Below the pieces are notes generated by a model. That model was not told the DNA's origin, did not search any database, and was given only the letters and a program-made list of their open reading frames with translations. Positions 42,701 to 50,453 of a stretch of DNA of 64,000 nt are shown in pieces. The DNA comes from Alistipes sp. CAG:435 (GTDB lineage: Bacteria; Bacteroidota; Bacteroidia; Bacteroidales; UBA932). Positions within the stretch are counted from its first letter, which is position 1; each line of letters starts with the position of its first letter. The stretch covers positions 1-64,000 of the forward strand of contig FR893142.1 of the NCBI GenBank assembly GCA_000433355.1, in the 5' to 3' direction. The translations under genes and the position numbers were made by a program.

Positions 42701-42825
42701 CCAAGTTGCTGACTCTCAGGAGTGTCCTTGAAGTTCTTCTCAACTGTACTGATGCTGTCCTGGGCGAAGGCTGATCCGCCCAGAAGCAGAAAGACGGCCA
42801 CAAGCCATCTGATTTTTTTAACCAT
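39709..42825 (-). CDS. GH106-like glycoside hydrolase (probable alpha-L-rhamnosidase)
   Basis: This 1038-residue secreted enzyme has a signal peptide (LLLGGSAFAQ). The N-terminal catalytic region has IYWYWVAGNMSKEGVVKDLQAMKSVGINRAFIG and GMFNSPGWSQSGGPWVEPSQAMRYL, typical of the GH106/glycosyl-hydrolase-like rhamnosidase family. Acidic motifs such as CVEDSYETGGQNW follow. The C-terminal part ends in a GH2-like jelly-roll (VYVDLGKVMVMAKVKVNGEYAGGVWTAPYRLNITNLL). It should cleave terminal rhamnose from pectin-like or host glycans in the periplasm. It is monocistronic, with a terminator behind it. An ATG two codons upstream is also possible. No SusC/D pair is nearby. Confidence 0.85.
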   Translation of the reverse strand: MVKKIRWLVAVFLLLGGSAFAQDSISTVEKNFKDTPESQQLGIYWYWVAGNMSKEGVVKDLQAMKSVGINRAFIGMIGEGQGAPQGPVRMFTDEWWDILHTMFKTAGELGIEIGMFNSPGWSQSGGPWVEPSQAMRYLGYVKDTVSGPVRFNGKLRELGKDAQPVRVLAYPLSAASVSFASEVAEDGTITFKAGKEAVVRSVFIKPVDKEVVSEASLYARKGGELTLVEEFLIDRSRSDTNVGFEPFAPVVISIPETVAGEFVLKVKPGVVKSVTLSDKPAVERYPEKSLSKMWQTPHPMWDAYMWRDQPDYEGVPESEVKDITANVSEDGTLVWDVPAGDWVVMRTAMLPTGTLCSPAPVEGTGLETDKMSKKHIRTHFDNYLGQILKRIPAEDRKMFKVCVEDSYETGGQNWTDNLIEDFIAAYGYDPVPFIPVMSGVVVGSEDMSDRFLWDLRRLVADEVSYNYVGGLREVSNEHGLTTWLENYGHWGFPGDFLQYGSQSDEIAGEFWSFGDLGDIENRVASSCGHIYGKRKVWAESFTCGGPDFTQYPGQMKQRGDRFFTEGINATLYHLYIQQPDDRVPGVNAWFGNEFNRHNTWFSQLDVFNDYIKRCNYMLQQGRYVADVAYFLGEDCPKMTGTKDPELPEGFSFDYINSDVVMKACVKDGKLTLESGMHYSVLVLPKIKTMRPELLEKLETLVRDGLVILGPAPERSPSMKGYPECDVKVRGIAARMWRNNTDPFSRSVSYGKGRIYKDASLEEVFADLGIAPDFTTEDPALPIQFIHLRLADGEYYFVSNQGDKAISFDGLFRVQGKTPELWNPLTKDVRDLRQYRTLTKTTKVPMRLEAYESSFIVFRKDTDKAVSEGCNYPEKSVLATIDTPWTVAFQEKRGGPEAPVTFDTLYDWTTSDDPRIKYFSGDATYTNSFKLKKLPQGEVYVDLGKVMVMAKVKVNGEYAGGVWTAPYRLNITNLLRKGVNTIEVEVVNCWRNRVIGEKEAIPANERFTFQTATYLNKDSELQPSGLLGPIELQIYDYGK

Positions 42826-42831
42826 AATCAT

Positions 42832-43164
42832 TTTTTTGGGAATATTACATCCTAAGTAACTCTTTGTAATCCCTAAAGATTACCAAAAAGTGGTTTTTTC
42901 AAATTTAGAAAAAAATCTAAACGGGCTGCAATTATTATCAAAATGTAAATGCCAATTATCAAAATGCCAATACCACCGCAGAGCAGATTCGAGGGAGACT
43001 CCGCCCACATAACCAACGAAGGTAGGCGAGAGACGTAAAGTCTGGTGCGAACGGCATAAAATTCGTACTATATTCTTTTAAAAGTGTTATTTTTGTGGTT
43101 GAGAGCCATGCCGCCGGGCAACCGCGCGACAGCGACGGCTCCAATCTGCGGAGAAAGAAAGAAC
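42832..43164. other. Divergent intergenic region
   Basis: The 333 bp between the GH106-like and TPR genes hold no recognisable gene. A short hairpin GTAATC-CCTAAA-GATTAC lies at about 42870-42888. A TAAATTTG element at 42900-42907 (minus strand) could serve the glycosidase, and TATTTTTG at 43088-43095 the TPR gene. The 5' leader of the TPR gene (about 43100-43164) is GC-rich and could fold. Confidence 0.45.
43088..43095 (+). promoter_or_regulatory. -7 element for the TPR-envC-tsaE operon
   Basis: TATTTTTG matches TAnnTTTG. It lies 69 bp before the chosen start at 43165 and argues against the upstream in-frame start at 43084. Confidence 0.5.
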
Positions 43165-44832
43165 ATGAAGGTGAAAAGGATTATTATGATGGTTCTAGCC
43201 GGGATGCTCTTTGCGTCCGGGCTGGGATACTCACAGAACAACAAGGTCTCCAAGACTGCTGACAGTGAACTGATTGACGCTGTCGCCGCTTTGGACAACA
43301 AACAGTATAAGGAAGCAAAGGACAGGCTGGAGAAAATCACGGAGACGGCTCCCGGAAACGACGCGGCGTTCTATTATCTTGGAATGTGCCGGCTTTACCT
43401 CAATGACCTCAGCGGTGCGAAGGCGTCGTTCAAGAAGGCCTCCGAGCTGGATCCGTCCAATTTCTGGTACAAGGAAAGGCTCGCGCGGACATATTCATTG
43501 TCGGGAGAGGACGATCTGACTATCGCCACCTACGAAGCACTGCTGAAGGATTTTCCGAAGAAGAACGACATCTATTTCACGCTGGTCAACCTCTACCTCA
43601 AGCAGAACCAGTACGACAAGGCCCTCGGGGCAATGGACCAGATCGAGAACGTGTTCGGGAAAAGCGAGAACGTGACCGCCACGAGGTACGACATCCTGCT
43701 ACGCCAGAACAAGCCGGAGGAGGCCCTGAAAACGCTGGTGGACTACAACAAGGAGTTCTCATCCCCTTACGTCCTGACCAAACTGGGCGACCATTCGATG
43801 GCGGAATATAAAGACACGGCGGCCCTTGCGTATTACCGCGAGGCGCTGGACCTCCGGAGCGGGTATATGCCGGCACTGCTCGGGGAATCCGAAGTGTACC
43901 GCATCCGCAGGAACTTCCCGGAATTTTTCAAGACAGTGAACCTGTTCATCGCCGACGAGGAGACCGAGGTGCAGACCAAGACACAGTATCTGGATATGCT
44001 CGTGAGGCGTTCCGACCCTCGGTTCATCCAGAATGTCAAGCCGCAGATCGACACGCTGTACGAGAATCTGGTGCTGGTCCACCCGACGGACAGCGCCGCG
44101 CTCACAGCGGCCGGACTATACTGGTACTCAACGGAAAGGGTGGACAAAGCCAAAGAATTGCTGCGCAAGAATATGACCTTGTACCCGGAAAGCCTCGGGG
44201 CTACGGCGACATACGTGCAACTCCTTGGGCTCCAGAAGGATTGGGACGCGTTGGACATCGCCTGCGACAGCGCTTTGGTGCGATTCCCGAAAGAGACATC
44301 ATTCCTGGATATGAAGAATGTCTCCTGCTACAACAGAAAGGACTGGCAGGGAATCATCGACAACAACAAGAGAATCATCGAGATGGCGCAGGGCGACACA
44401 TCGGTGACAATTCCGGCTCTGGCCTCCATCGGCGACATGTACCACGAGCTCGGGAACGAGAAAGAAGCCTTCAAGGTTTACTCCCAGGTTCTGAAAATCA
44501 ATCCGGACTACGCTCCGGCGCTGAACAACTACGCCTACTATCTCGCGCTCAAGGGCAGCAAGCTCAAGAAGGCCTGCGCGATGAGCAAAAAGACAATCGA
44601 AAAAGAGCCGGACAACCCGACATATCTGGACACATACGGCTGGATCCTGCATCTTTTGGGACGGGACCAGGAAGCCAAAACGCAATTCAAGCACGCTATG
44701 CTTTACGGAGCCAAGGAGAGCGTGACAAGCCTGGAGCACTATGCGGTTGTGCTTGAAGCACTTGGAGAGACAGACCTCGCCAAGGTTTACAGGACGTTGG
44801 CTGAGAACAGAAAAGCGGAGGGCAAGGAATAA
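43165..44832 (+). CDS. Exported TPR-repeat protein
   Basis: This 555-residue protein has a signal peptide (MKVKRIIMMVLAGMLFASG) and many tetratricopeptide repeats over the full length, e.g. AAFYYLGMCRLYLNDLSGAKASFKKASELDP and IGDMYHELGNEKEAFKVYSQVLKINPDYAPALNNYAYYLALKG. TPR arrays mediate protein interaction; in Bacteroidetes such exported proteins often scaffold envelope complexes. It overlaps envC by one base (TAATG), so the two are coupled. The partner is unknown. Confidence 0.85.
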   Translation: MKVKRIIMMVLAGMLFASGLGYSQNNKVSKTADSELIDAVAALDNKQYKEAKDRLEKITETAPGNDAAFYYLGMCRLYLNDLSGAKASFKKASELDPSNFWYKERLARTYSLSGEDDLTIATYEALLKDFPKKNDIYFTLVNLYLKQNQYDKALGAMDQIENVFGKSENVTATRYDILLRQNKPEEALKTLVDYNKEFSSPYVLTKLGDHSMAEYKDTAALAYYREALDLRSGYMPALLGESEVYRIRRNFPEFFKTVNLFIADEETEVQTKTQYLDMLVRRSDPRFIQNVKPQIDTLYENLVLVHPTDSAALTAAGLYWYSTERVDKAKELLRKNMTLYPESLGATATYVQLLGLQKDWDALDIACDSALVRFPKETSFLDMKNVSCYNRKDWQGIIDNNKRIIEMAQGDTSVTIPALASIGDMYHELGNEKEAFKVYSQVLKINPDYAPALNNYAYYLALKGSKLKKACAMSKKTIEKEPDNPTYLDTYGWILHLLGRDQEAKTQFKHAMLYGAKESVTSLEHYAVVLEALGETDLAKVYRTLAENRKAEGKE

Positions 44833-46040
44833 TGGGAAGACGGACCGGGATATTCATTCTTGTTGTCATCGCCTCGCTGGCCTGGCATATTCCGGCATAT
44901 TCCCAAAATACCCGGACGCAGGAGGCGCGCAGGGCAAGGCTCCAGAAGGAGATAGCCATTCTGGACGAGCAGATCAGGGCGAATTCCGCGAAAAGCGCCA
45001 ACGCCATGAGCCGCCTCACACTCATCAGCGGCAAGATTGAATCAAGGAAACAGCTGATAGCGGAAAGCGATAGGGTGATTTCCGAATATTCCGACTCCAT
45101 TCGTAAGAAAGGGTTGGAAATCAAGGCTATACAAGCACGCCTGGACACATTGTCCGATCATTATGGAAGACTGGTCCGTGGAGCGTATGTGAACCGTAGC
45201 CCTAAGATCTGGTACATGTACATCCTCGCCAGCGACAATATCGGGCAGGCATTCAGACGCTACGGCTACCTCAGGGATCTTTCAAAGCAGATGAACTCAC
45301 AGGCTTCGAAAATCATTGATGTCCAGACCGAGCTGAAAAAGGAAAGCGAGGCATTGGCGGCCATGAAGCGGGAAGCCGAATCCATCAAGGCGTTGAGGGT
45401 GACGGAGATGAACAAGCTGAAGGCCGAGGAGAATGATTCGCGGAATCTTGTCAGCCAGCTGAAAAAGAACAAGAGGAAGTACCAGCAGGACTTGTCCAGA
45501 AAGCAACGTGAGGTGGATGCCCTGAACAGGGAAATCGAGAGGATCATCCGTGACGCCACAGATGAGAAAGGCTCAGGTAAGGCCGGAAAAGGCAAGTCAA
45601 CAGCCAAGCGCAAGCCTATCGACTACACTCTTGCCAAGAAATTCGAGGCTAACAAAGGCAAGCTTCCATGGCCTGCGGACGGGCCTGTCGTGGATCATTT
45701 CGGCCAGCGTTTCCATCCGGTCTATACAAACCTCAAGCTTCCGTTCAACAACGGTGTGACAATCGCACTTGCCGCCGGAACAGAAATCAAGGCAGTCTTT
45801 GACGGGGATGTGAAGCAGATTGTGGTCATGCCTGGGTACAACAAGTGTGTACTCGTGCAGCATGGCAATTACTTCTCGTTCTACTGCAAGCTGGGGACGG
45901 TGAGCGTCAAGGCCGGTGACAAGGTCAAGACCGGGCAGGTTGTCGGGACGGTTGACACGATCGGCGGGGAGACGCAGCTACATTTCCAGATCTGGTCTGG
46001 GCGCACGCCGCAGAATCCGGAGACTTGGCTAAGGCCATAA
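44832..46040 (+). CDS. EnvC-like murein hydrolase activator
   Basis: This 402-residue exported protein has a signal peptide (VIASLAWHIPAYSQ), a long coiled coil (about residues 20-255) and a C-terminal LytM/M23 domain (FGQRFHPVYTNLKLPFNNGVTIALAAGTEIKAVFDGDV to the end). The metal-binding HxxxD site is degenerate (NNGVT where H-GxD is expected) and the final HxH reads QLH, so it probably lacks peptidase activity. Like EnvC it would activate amidases at the septum. It is coupled to the TPR gene and lies just upstream of tsaE. Confidence 0.88.
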   Translation: MGRRTGIFILVVIASLAWHIPAYSQNTRTQEARRARLQKEIAILDEQIRANSAKSANAMSRLTLISGKIESRKQLIAESDRVISEYSDSIRKKGLEIKAIQARLDTLSDHYGRLVRGAYVNRSPKIWYMYILASDNIGQAFRRYGYLRDLSKQMNSQASKIIDVQTELKKESEALAAMKREAESIKALRVTEMNKLKAEENDSRNLVSQLKKNKRKYQQDLSRKQREVDALNREIERIIRDATDEKGSGKAGKGKSTAKRKPIDYTLAKKFEANKGKLPWPADGPVVDHFGQRFHPVYTNLKLPFNNGVTIALAAGTEIKAVFDGDVKQIVVMPGYNKCVLVQHGNYFSFYCKLGTVSVKAGDKVKTGQVVGTVDTIGGETQLHFQIWSGRTPQNPETWLRP

Positions 46041-46051
46041 ATTCATTTGAT

Positions 46052-46477
46052 ATGAGACACGAGATCATCATAAAGGACCTGCAGGACATCGACAGGGCTG
46101 CGGGTGAGTTTCTTTCGCAGACGGAAGGGCATAGTATTCTGGCGTTCTACGCTCCTATGGGGGCTGGGAAGACTACTTTCACCACGGCCATTTGCCGGCG
46201 GCTCGGTGTGCGGGAGGACGCTGTCAGTTCTCCGACTTTCGCGATTGTGAATGAATATCGCACCGGGTCGGGGGAGCCGATGTATCATTTTGATTTTTAC
46301 AGGATTAACAAGATCGCGGAGGCTCTTGACATCGGGTTATACGACTACATTGACAGCGGGTGTCTCTGCATTATGGAGTGGCCGGAGAACATCGAGGAGA
46401 TTCTGCCGGAAGAGACGCTGCGGGTGCACATCACGGTCAATCCGGATGAGTCTCGAACGGTTTCCTGGGAGGATTAA
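46052..46477 (+). CDS. tsaE: tRNA threonylcarbamoyladenosine biosynthesis ATPase
   Basis: TsaE is the ATPase that works with TsaB/TsaD to make t6A37 of tRNAs. The 141-residue protein has the P-loop APMGAGKTTF, the switch-like SSPTFAIVNEY, YHFDFYRI and CIMEWPENIEEILPE, all characteristic. The ATG at 46052 (MRHEIIIKDL) is chosen because a longer frame would run into the end of envC. The length is normal. Confidence 0.93.
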   Translation: MRHEIIIKDLQDIDRAAGEFLSQTEGHSILAFYAPMGAGKTTFTTAICRRLGVREDAVSSPTFAIVNEYRTGSGEPMYHFDFYRINKIAEALDIGLYDYIDSGCLCIMEWPENIEEILPEETLRVHITVNPDESRTVSWED

Positions 46478-46821
46478 GATCGCTTTTGGCATATCATCGC
46501 CTTACAATTCGTGATTCCATACTTAGAAGGGGTGGCCAGAAAAAAGGCAAAAGCCAAATTTTGCACGGTGGACCAAAATTTGGCTTTTGATTTTTCTGGC
46601 CCTGGGTATCTGATAATGTGGGTGATTCGTCACCAAGTCGCTTCGGCAGGTTCTGCAACCACGAGACTTACGATTATTAAACACCTTAAAATAAGAGAGA
46701 TACAATCCTAAAAAAACACGGAACTTGGAGCGGAGCGACCGAAGGGGTCCGGGGAATCCCTTCCCCGTGCCCCTCTGGGGCTGTCACGTAGTGACTGGAG
46801 GTTGATGAGACTTTCGGGTAA
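46478..46821. other. Intergenic region rich in hairpins
   Basis: No gene is seen. The region holds the long hairpin at 46534-46601. A cluster of shorter palindromes follows around 46738-46796, including GCCCC-TCT-GGGGC and GTCACGTAGTGAC, and a terminal palindrome starts at 46807. It could encode a small structured RNA, but there is no promoter-like match I trust. Confidence 0.45.
46534..46601. repeat. 68-bp long inverted repeat
   Basis: The arms GGCCAGAAAAA...CAAAAGCCAAATTTTG and its complement pair over about 27 bases with a small bulge (AGG opposite T) around a 10-nt loop CACGGTGGAC. It lies about 57 bp after tsaE. It could be a strong terminator for both strands, a small mobile (MITE-like) relic, or part of a structured RNA. 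Confidence 0.7.
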
Positions 46822-46836
46822 TTACCCGAAAGTCTC
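46807..46836. terminator. Perfect 30-bp palindrome over the comM stop
   Basis: The two 15-nt arms (GAGACTTTCGGGTAA and its reverse complement) form a perfect palindrome. It includes the comM stop codon and encodes the last residues ETFG. Without a long T run it is not a classical terminator, but it may stabilise the mRNA end. Confidence 0.5.
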
Positions 46837-48396
46837 AAGGTTGAGGCGGTCGAGGAAGCGGTAGGAGGCGGCTTCGCGGAGGTATTCAGGCCTTATGTCA
46901 CGGGACATCTCAAGGTCGGCGATGGTTCTGGCGACTTTCAGGATTCTGGAATATGCGCGGGCGGACAGGCCAAGGCGGCTGATAAGCAGCTCCATCACCT
47001 TGCGGCATTCATCATTCAACTGGCAATGCTTCTCCAAGAGTCGGTTGTTCATCTCGGCGTTTGTGAATATCCCGTCATCGGCGAAACGCTGTTTCTGGAG
47101 CATCCTTGCCTTCAGGACTCTCTGCGCCACGACCTCGCTGGGTTCACCTTTCCTGCGGCCGACAAGTTTCACTGTGTCAACAGGATGAAGCCATAATTGA
47201 ATATCGATTCTGTCCATTACCGGGCCGGAGAGTTTCGAGAGGTAGTTCAGCCTTTGGCCCGGAGTGCAACGGCAACGGTCTCCTTCACCATAGTAGCCGC
47301 ACGGGCAGGGATTCGATGCGGCGACCAACATGAAAGAGGCGGGATATTCAAGTTTCGACCTTAGCCTTGAGATTGTGACTTTTCTATCCTCCATCGGACC
47401 ACGCAGAGCTTCCAGCACGGATTTTGGCATCTGGCCATATTCATCAAGAAAGAGAATCCCGTTCTCGGCGAGGGTCACTTCTCCGGGACGGATGTCGGCT
47501 CCGGCTCCGCCGCCGATGATCGCCGGGAGGGATGCGCTGTAGTGGGGAGCGCGGAACGGGCGTGTGCGGATCAGGCCTATCTGCGAGCCTTTCATTCCGG
47601 CCACAGAGTAGATCTTGCTCGTGACTATGGCCTCCTCCGTGGTCATCGGCGGCAGGATTCCGGCCATAGCCTTCGCCAAAGAACTCTTGCCGCTGCCAGG
47701 AGGTCCTACCATTATAAGATTATGCCCGCCGGCGGCAGCTATCTCCACTCCCCTTTTCGCCCCCTCTTGACCGATTATCTCCGAGAAGTCCATCACGTCC
47801 TGGCCTGAGGGTTTCCGGACACGCTGCGCGTTTCTGGACAGTTTCCTGTAAAGTCTTGTGTTCCAAACAAGAAGATCGCTGCAATCCTCCTGTTCCTCAA
47901 GGATCCTTATCACATCAGTCAATGTCTCCACTCCGAATATCGACAGGTCATTGCATTCGGTGGCCTCAAGGGCGGAACGGAGCGGCAGGATGCACCCGGA
48001 TATTCCCAGACCGGTCACCAGGTCGGCGAACGGCAGGGCTCCCTGGACTTCCCTAACCGAACCATCCAAGCCAAGCTCGCCCATAATCAAATATTTGTCA
48101 AGACCTGGAAAACGCTTCTGCTCGGAAGCCGCAAGGATGCCCACAGCTATCGGAAGGTCGTAGCCACTGCCGTTCTTCCGAACATCCGCCGGAGCCAGAT
48201 TGATCACTATCTTCTTGCCAGGAATCCTGAAGCCCAGCGACTGAAGGGCAGTCACTGTCCTCAGAAGGCTCTCCTTGACAGCCACATCCGCAAGTCCGAC
48301 CAGATGTATTCCTATACCATGCGTTATGTCCACCTCCACGGTGACGGGGACAGCCTCGATGCCGACGCACTTCGCCCCAAGAATGTTGATCAACAT
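46822..48396 (-). CDS. comM: YifB/ComM-family Mg chelatase-like ATPase
   Basis: This 524-residue AAA+ protein has an N-terminal Lon-like fold (MLINILGAKCVGIEAVPVTVEVDITHGIGIHLVGLADVAVKESLLR), a central AAA+ module with Walker A MVGPPGSGKSSLAK and Walker B NGILFLDEYGQ, and a Zn-ribbon-like NPCPCGYYGEGDRCRCTP. ComM is a branch-migration helicase that aids integration of DNA during transformation, which fits the presence of a ComEC relative in this window. Other roles are possible in non-competent species. The length is normal. The stop lies inside a perfect palindrome. Confidence 0.93.
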   Translation of the reverse strand: MLINILGAKCVGIEAVPVTVEVDITHGIGIHLVGLADVAVKESLLRTVTALQSLGFRIPGKKIVINLAPADVRKNGSGYDLPIAVGILAASEQKRFPGLDKYLIMGELGLDGSVREVQGALPFADLVTGLGISGCILPLRSALEATECNDLSIFGVETLTDVIRILEEQEDCSDLLVWNTRLYRKLSRNAQRVRKPSGQDVMDFSEIIGQEGAKRGVEIAAAGGHNLIMVGPPGSGKSSLAKAMAGILPPMTTEEAIVTSKIYSVAGMKGSQIGLIRTRPFRAPHYSASLPAIIGGGAGADIRPGEVTLAENGILFLDEYGQMPKSVLEALRGPMEDRKVTISRLRSKLEYPASFMLVAASNPCPCGYYGEGDRCRCTPGQRLNYLSKLSGPVMDRIDIQLWLHPVDTVKLVGRRKGEPSEVVAQRVLKARMLQKQRFADDGIFTNAEMNNRLLEKHCQLNDECRKVMELLISRLGLSARAYSRILKVARTIADLEMSRDIRPEYLREAASYRFLDRLNLETFG

Positions 48397-48619
48397 AGTT
48401 TGAGTTCATTATGTACTCCGGCAAAGATGGGGCAACAAAATGTAAATTTTCAAAAGAAATAGAAAAATCGTCATAAAAAACAGAAATATTTTTTCTTATG
48501 GCCGAATCATACACTACAATCCGGTGCCCACATCTGTCGTCCTCGTTAAAAACAAGTCGGCAAGCTAATCCGGAATATTAAATTATTGTTACAACGGCAG
48601 GTTTGACATCATTTTTGAT

Positions 48620-48627
48620 TATATTTG
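48620..48627 (+). promoter_or_regulatory. -7 element for the nucleoside kinase gene
   Basis: TATATTTG matches TAnnTTTG. It lies 28 bp before the start codon. A TTTG at 48602 is only 14 bp away, so the -33 element is uncertain. Confidence 0.5.
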
Positions 48628-48654
48628 AGAGATTTCTTTTAACAGAAACGAGAA

Positions 48655-50385
48655 ATGGAGAAGAATGAGATAACATTGTTCTGCGTCAATGACGGCAAGA
48701 ACCATAAGATTGAGAACGGGCGGGATTTGAAGGCTTTGTCGGACAAGTATTGTTCATCTGTCACGGACAAGAAGACCGGGCAAAAATTCGATGTGCTGGC
48801 CGCGCTGGTGGACAACAAGCTGAAGGAGCTGAGTTTCAAGCCGGCGAACCTGCACAGAGTCGAATTTATCGGCTACAACCACCCGGACGGGAGAAGGAGC
48901 TACGTGCGGTCGCTGTGCTTCGTGCTACAGAATGCCGTGAGGGAACTTTATCCTGACAAAGTGCTTGTGATCGACCACTCGCTGCCGAGCGGACTATACT
49001 GCGAAATCATCGAGAAGGGGAAGAACGAAGACGGGCGGCACAAGCCTTATTTTGTCACCGATGACGAGATTGACAGGATAAGGGAGAAGATGAAGGAGAT
49101 AGTGGCGAAGGACCTGCCGTTTACAAAGGTAAAGATGTTCTCCGAAGAGGCAGAATCTCTATTTCTAGCCAACAACCAGCCGCAGAAGGCCGAGCTTCAG
49201 AAGAGCTTGGGGACATTCAGTTGCAGCGTCTATTACCTTGACGGAAAGGCCGACACCTTCCACGGACCGTTGATTCCTTCGACCGGTTACCTCAAGGTGT
49301 TCGACATCAGCGGAATGGGTGACGGGTTTTGCCTTCAGTCCCCGATGATGACCGACTTCAGCAAGGTCATGCCGATGAAGCGTCAAGGCAAGATAGCGGC
49401 GGCCCTCAAGGAATATTCCGACTGGTGTTCCATCATCAACATCGAGAGCATCGGGACGTTGAACAAGGCAGTGAAGGATGGCAAGGCCGTCAGCATCATC
49501 AACTTGGCGGAATCCCTCCACGAAAGGAATTATGCGAGGATAGCCGACAGGATCTACTTGGAGAGGGGGACTAAGCGAATCGTGATGATAGCGGGACCGT
49601 CATCAAGCGGAAAAACATCATCATCACTCAGAATAGCCCTACAGTGCAAGGTGTTAGGGCTCAAGCCGAAAGTCATCGAGTTGGACAACTATTTTGTGGA
49701 CAGGGATCACACTCCGAAGGACGAGGACGGGAACTATGACTTCGAGTCGCTCTACGCCATGGATCTCGAATTCCTCAACAAACAGCTCAACGAACTTCTT
49801 GAGGGGAAAGAGGTTGAGATTCCAAGATTCGACTTCAAGACAGGAAACAGAATCTTCGAGGGCAACAAGCTACGCCTTGAGGACAAGGACATCCTGATCA
49901 TGGAAGGCATTCACGCCCTGAACCCGGAGATGACCTCAACGGTTGACAATTCAAGGATATTCAGAGTCTATGTCTCCGCCCTGACCTCGCTGAACATCGA
50001 TGAGAACAACAACATGTCCACATCGGACAACCGCCTGCTCCGCAGGATGGTGCGCGACAACCGTGTCAGGGGCATCACTCCCGAAGAGACCATCATGAGA
50101 TGGAACAGCGTGCGACGGGGAGAAAGCAAAAATATATTCCCGTTCCAGGAGAACGCGGACGTGCTGTTCAACTCAGCCCTGATCTTCGAGCTTCCGATGC
50201 TGAAATATTACGCCGAACCGCTCCTGCGCAGGATTTCGCCGAACTCCCCTGCCTACACCGAGGCCGTGCGTCTGCTCAAGTTTCTGGACTACATTGTAGC
50301 CCTCCAACCGGGCGAGATCTCAGCGATTCCGCCAACTTCCATCATGCGTGAGTTCATCGGCGGACAGACGCTGACAAGGGACTAA
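48655..50385 (+). CDS. Nucleoside (uridine) kinase family protein
   Basis: This 576-residue protein has the layout of the Bacteroidetes nucleoside kinase: an N-terminal TGS-like/threonyl-tRNA-synthetase-like region (EITLFCVNDGKNHKIENGRDLKALSDKY) and a C-terminal PRK/uridine-kinase-type module. The latter carries Walker A MIAGPSSSGKTSSSLRIA, IELDNYFVDRDHTP and ILIMEGIHALNPEM. It probably phosphorylates a nucleoside in salvage; the exact substrate is not visible. It is monocistronic, with its own promoter element and a terminator. Confidence 0.88.
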   Translation: MEKNEITLFCVNDGKNHKIENGRDLKALSDKYCSSVTDKKTGQKFDVLAALVDNKLKELSFKPANLHRVEFIGYNHPDGRRSYVRSLCFVLQNAVRELYPDKVLVIDHSLPSGLYCEIIEKGKNEDGRHKPYFVTDDEIDRIREKMKEIVAKDLPFTKVKMFSEEAESLFLANNQPQKAELQKSLGTFSCSVYYLDGKADTFHGPLIPSTGYLKVFDISGMGDGFCLQSPMMTDFSKVMPMKRQGKIAAALKEYSDWCSIINIESIGTLNKAVKDGKAVSIINLAESLHERNYARIADRIYLERGTKRIVMIAGPSSSGKTSSSLRIALQCKVLGLKPKVIELDNYFVDRDHTPKDEDGNYDFESLYAMDLEFLNKQLNELLEGKEVEIPRFDFKTGNRIFEGNKLRLEDKDILIMEGIHALNPEMTSTVDNSRIFRVYVSALTSLNIDENNNMSTSDNRLLRRMVRDNRVRGITPEETIMRWNSVRRGESKNIFPFQENADVLFNSALIFELPMLKYYAEPLLRRISPNSPAYTEAVRLLKFLDYIVALQPGEISAIPPTSIMREFIGGQTLTRD

Positions 50386-50404
50386 GCCGCACAACACATC
50401 AAAA

Positions 50405-50441
50405 AAAGGCTGACCGAAGACATTCAGGGTCAGCCTTTTTC
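50405..50441. terminator. Bidirectional terminator
   Basis: The stem AAAGGCTGACC / GGGTCAGCCTTTTT has a loop of about ten bases. It separates the convergent nucleoside kinase and Bat operon ends and has A and T runs on both sides. Confidence 0.85.
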
Positions 50442-50453
50442 ATTTATATTCAA

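Noticed and set aside
43096..43164. Possible riboswitch in the GC-rich TPR gene leader
   Set aside because: Some pairing is possible but no known riboswitch core was recognised.
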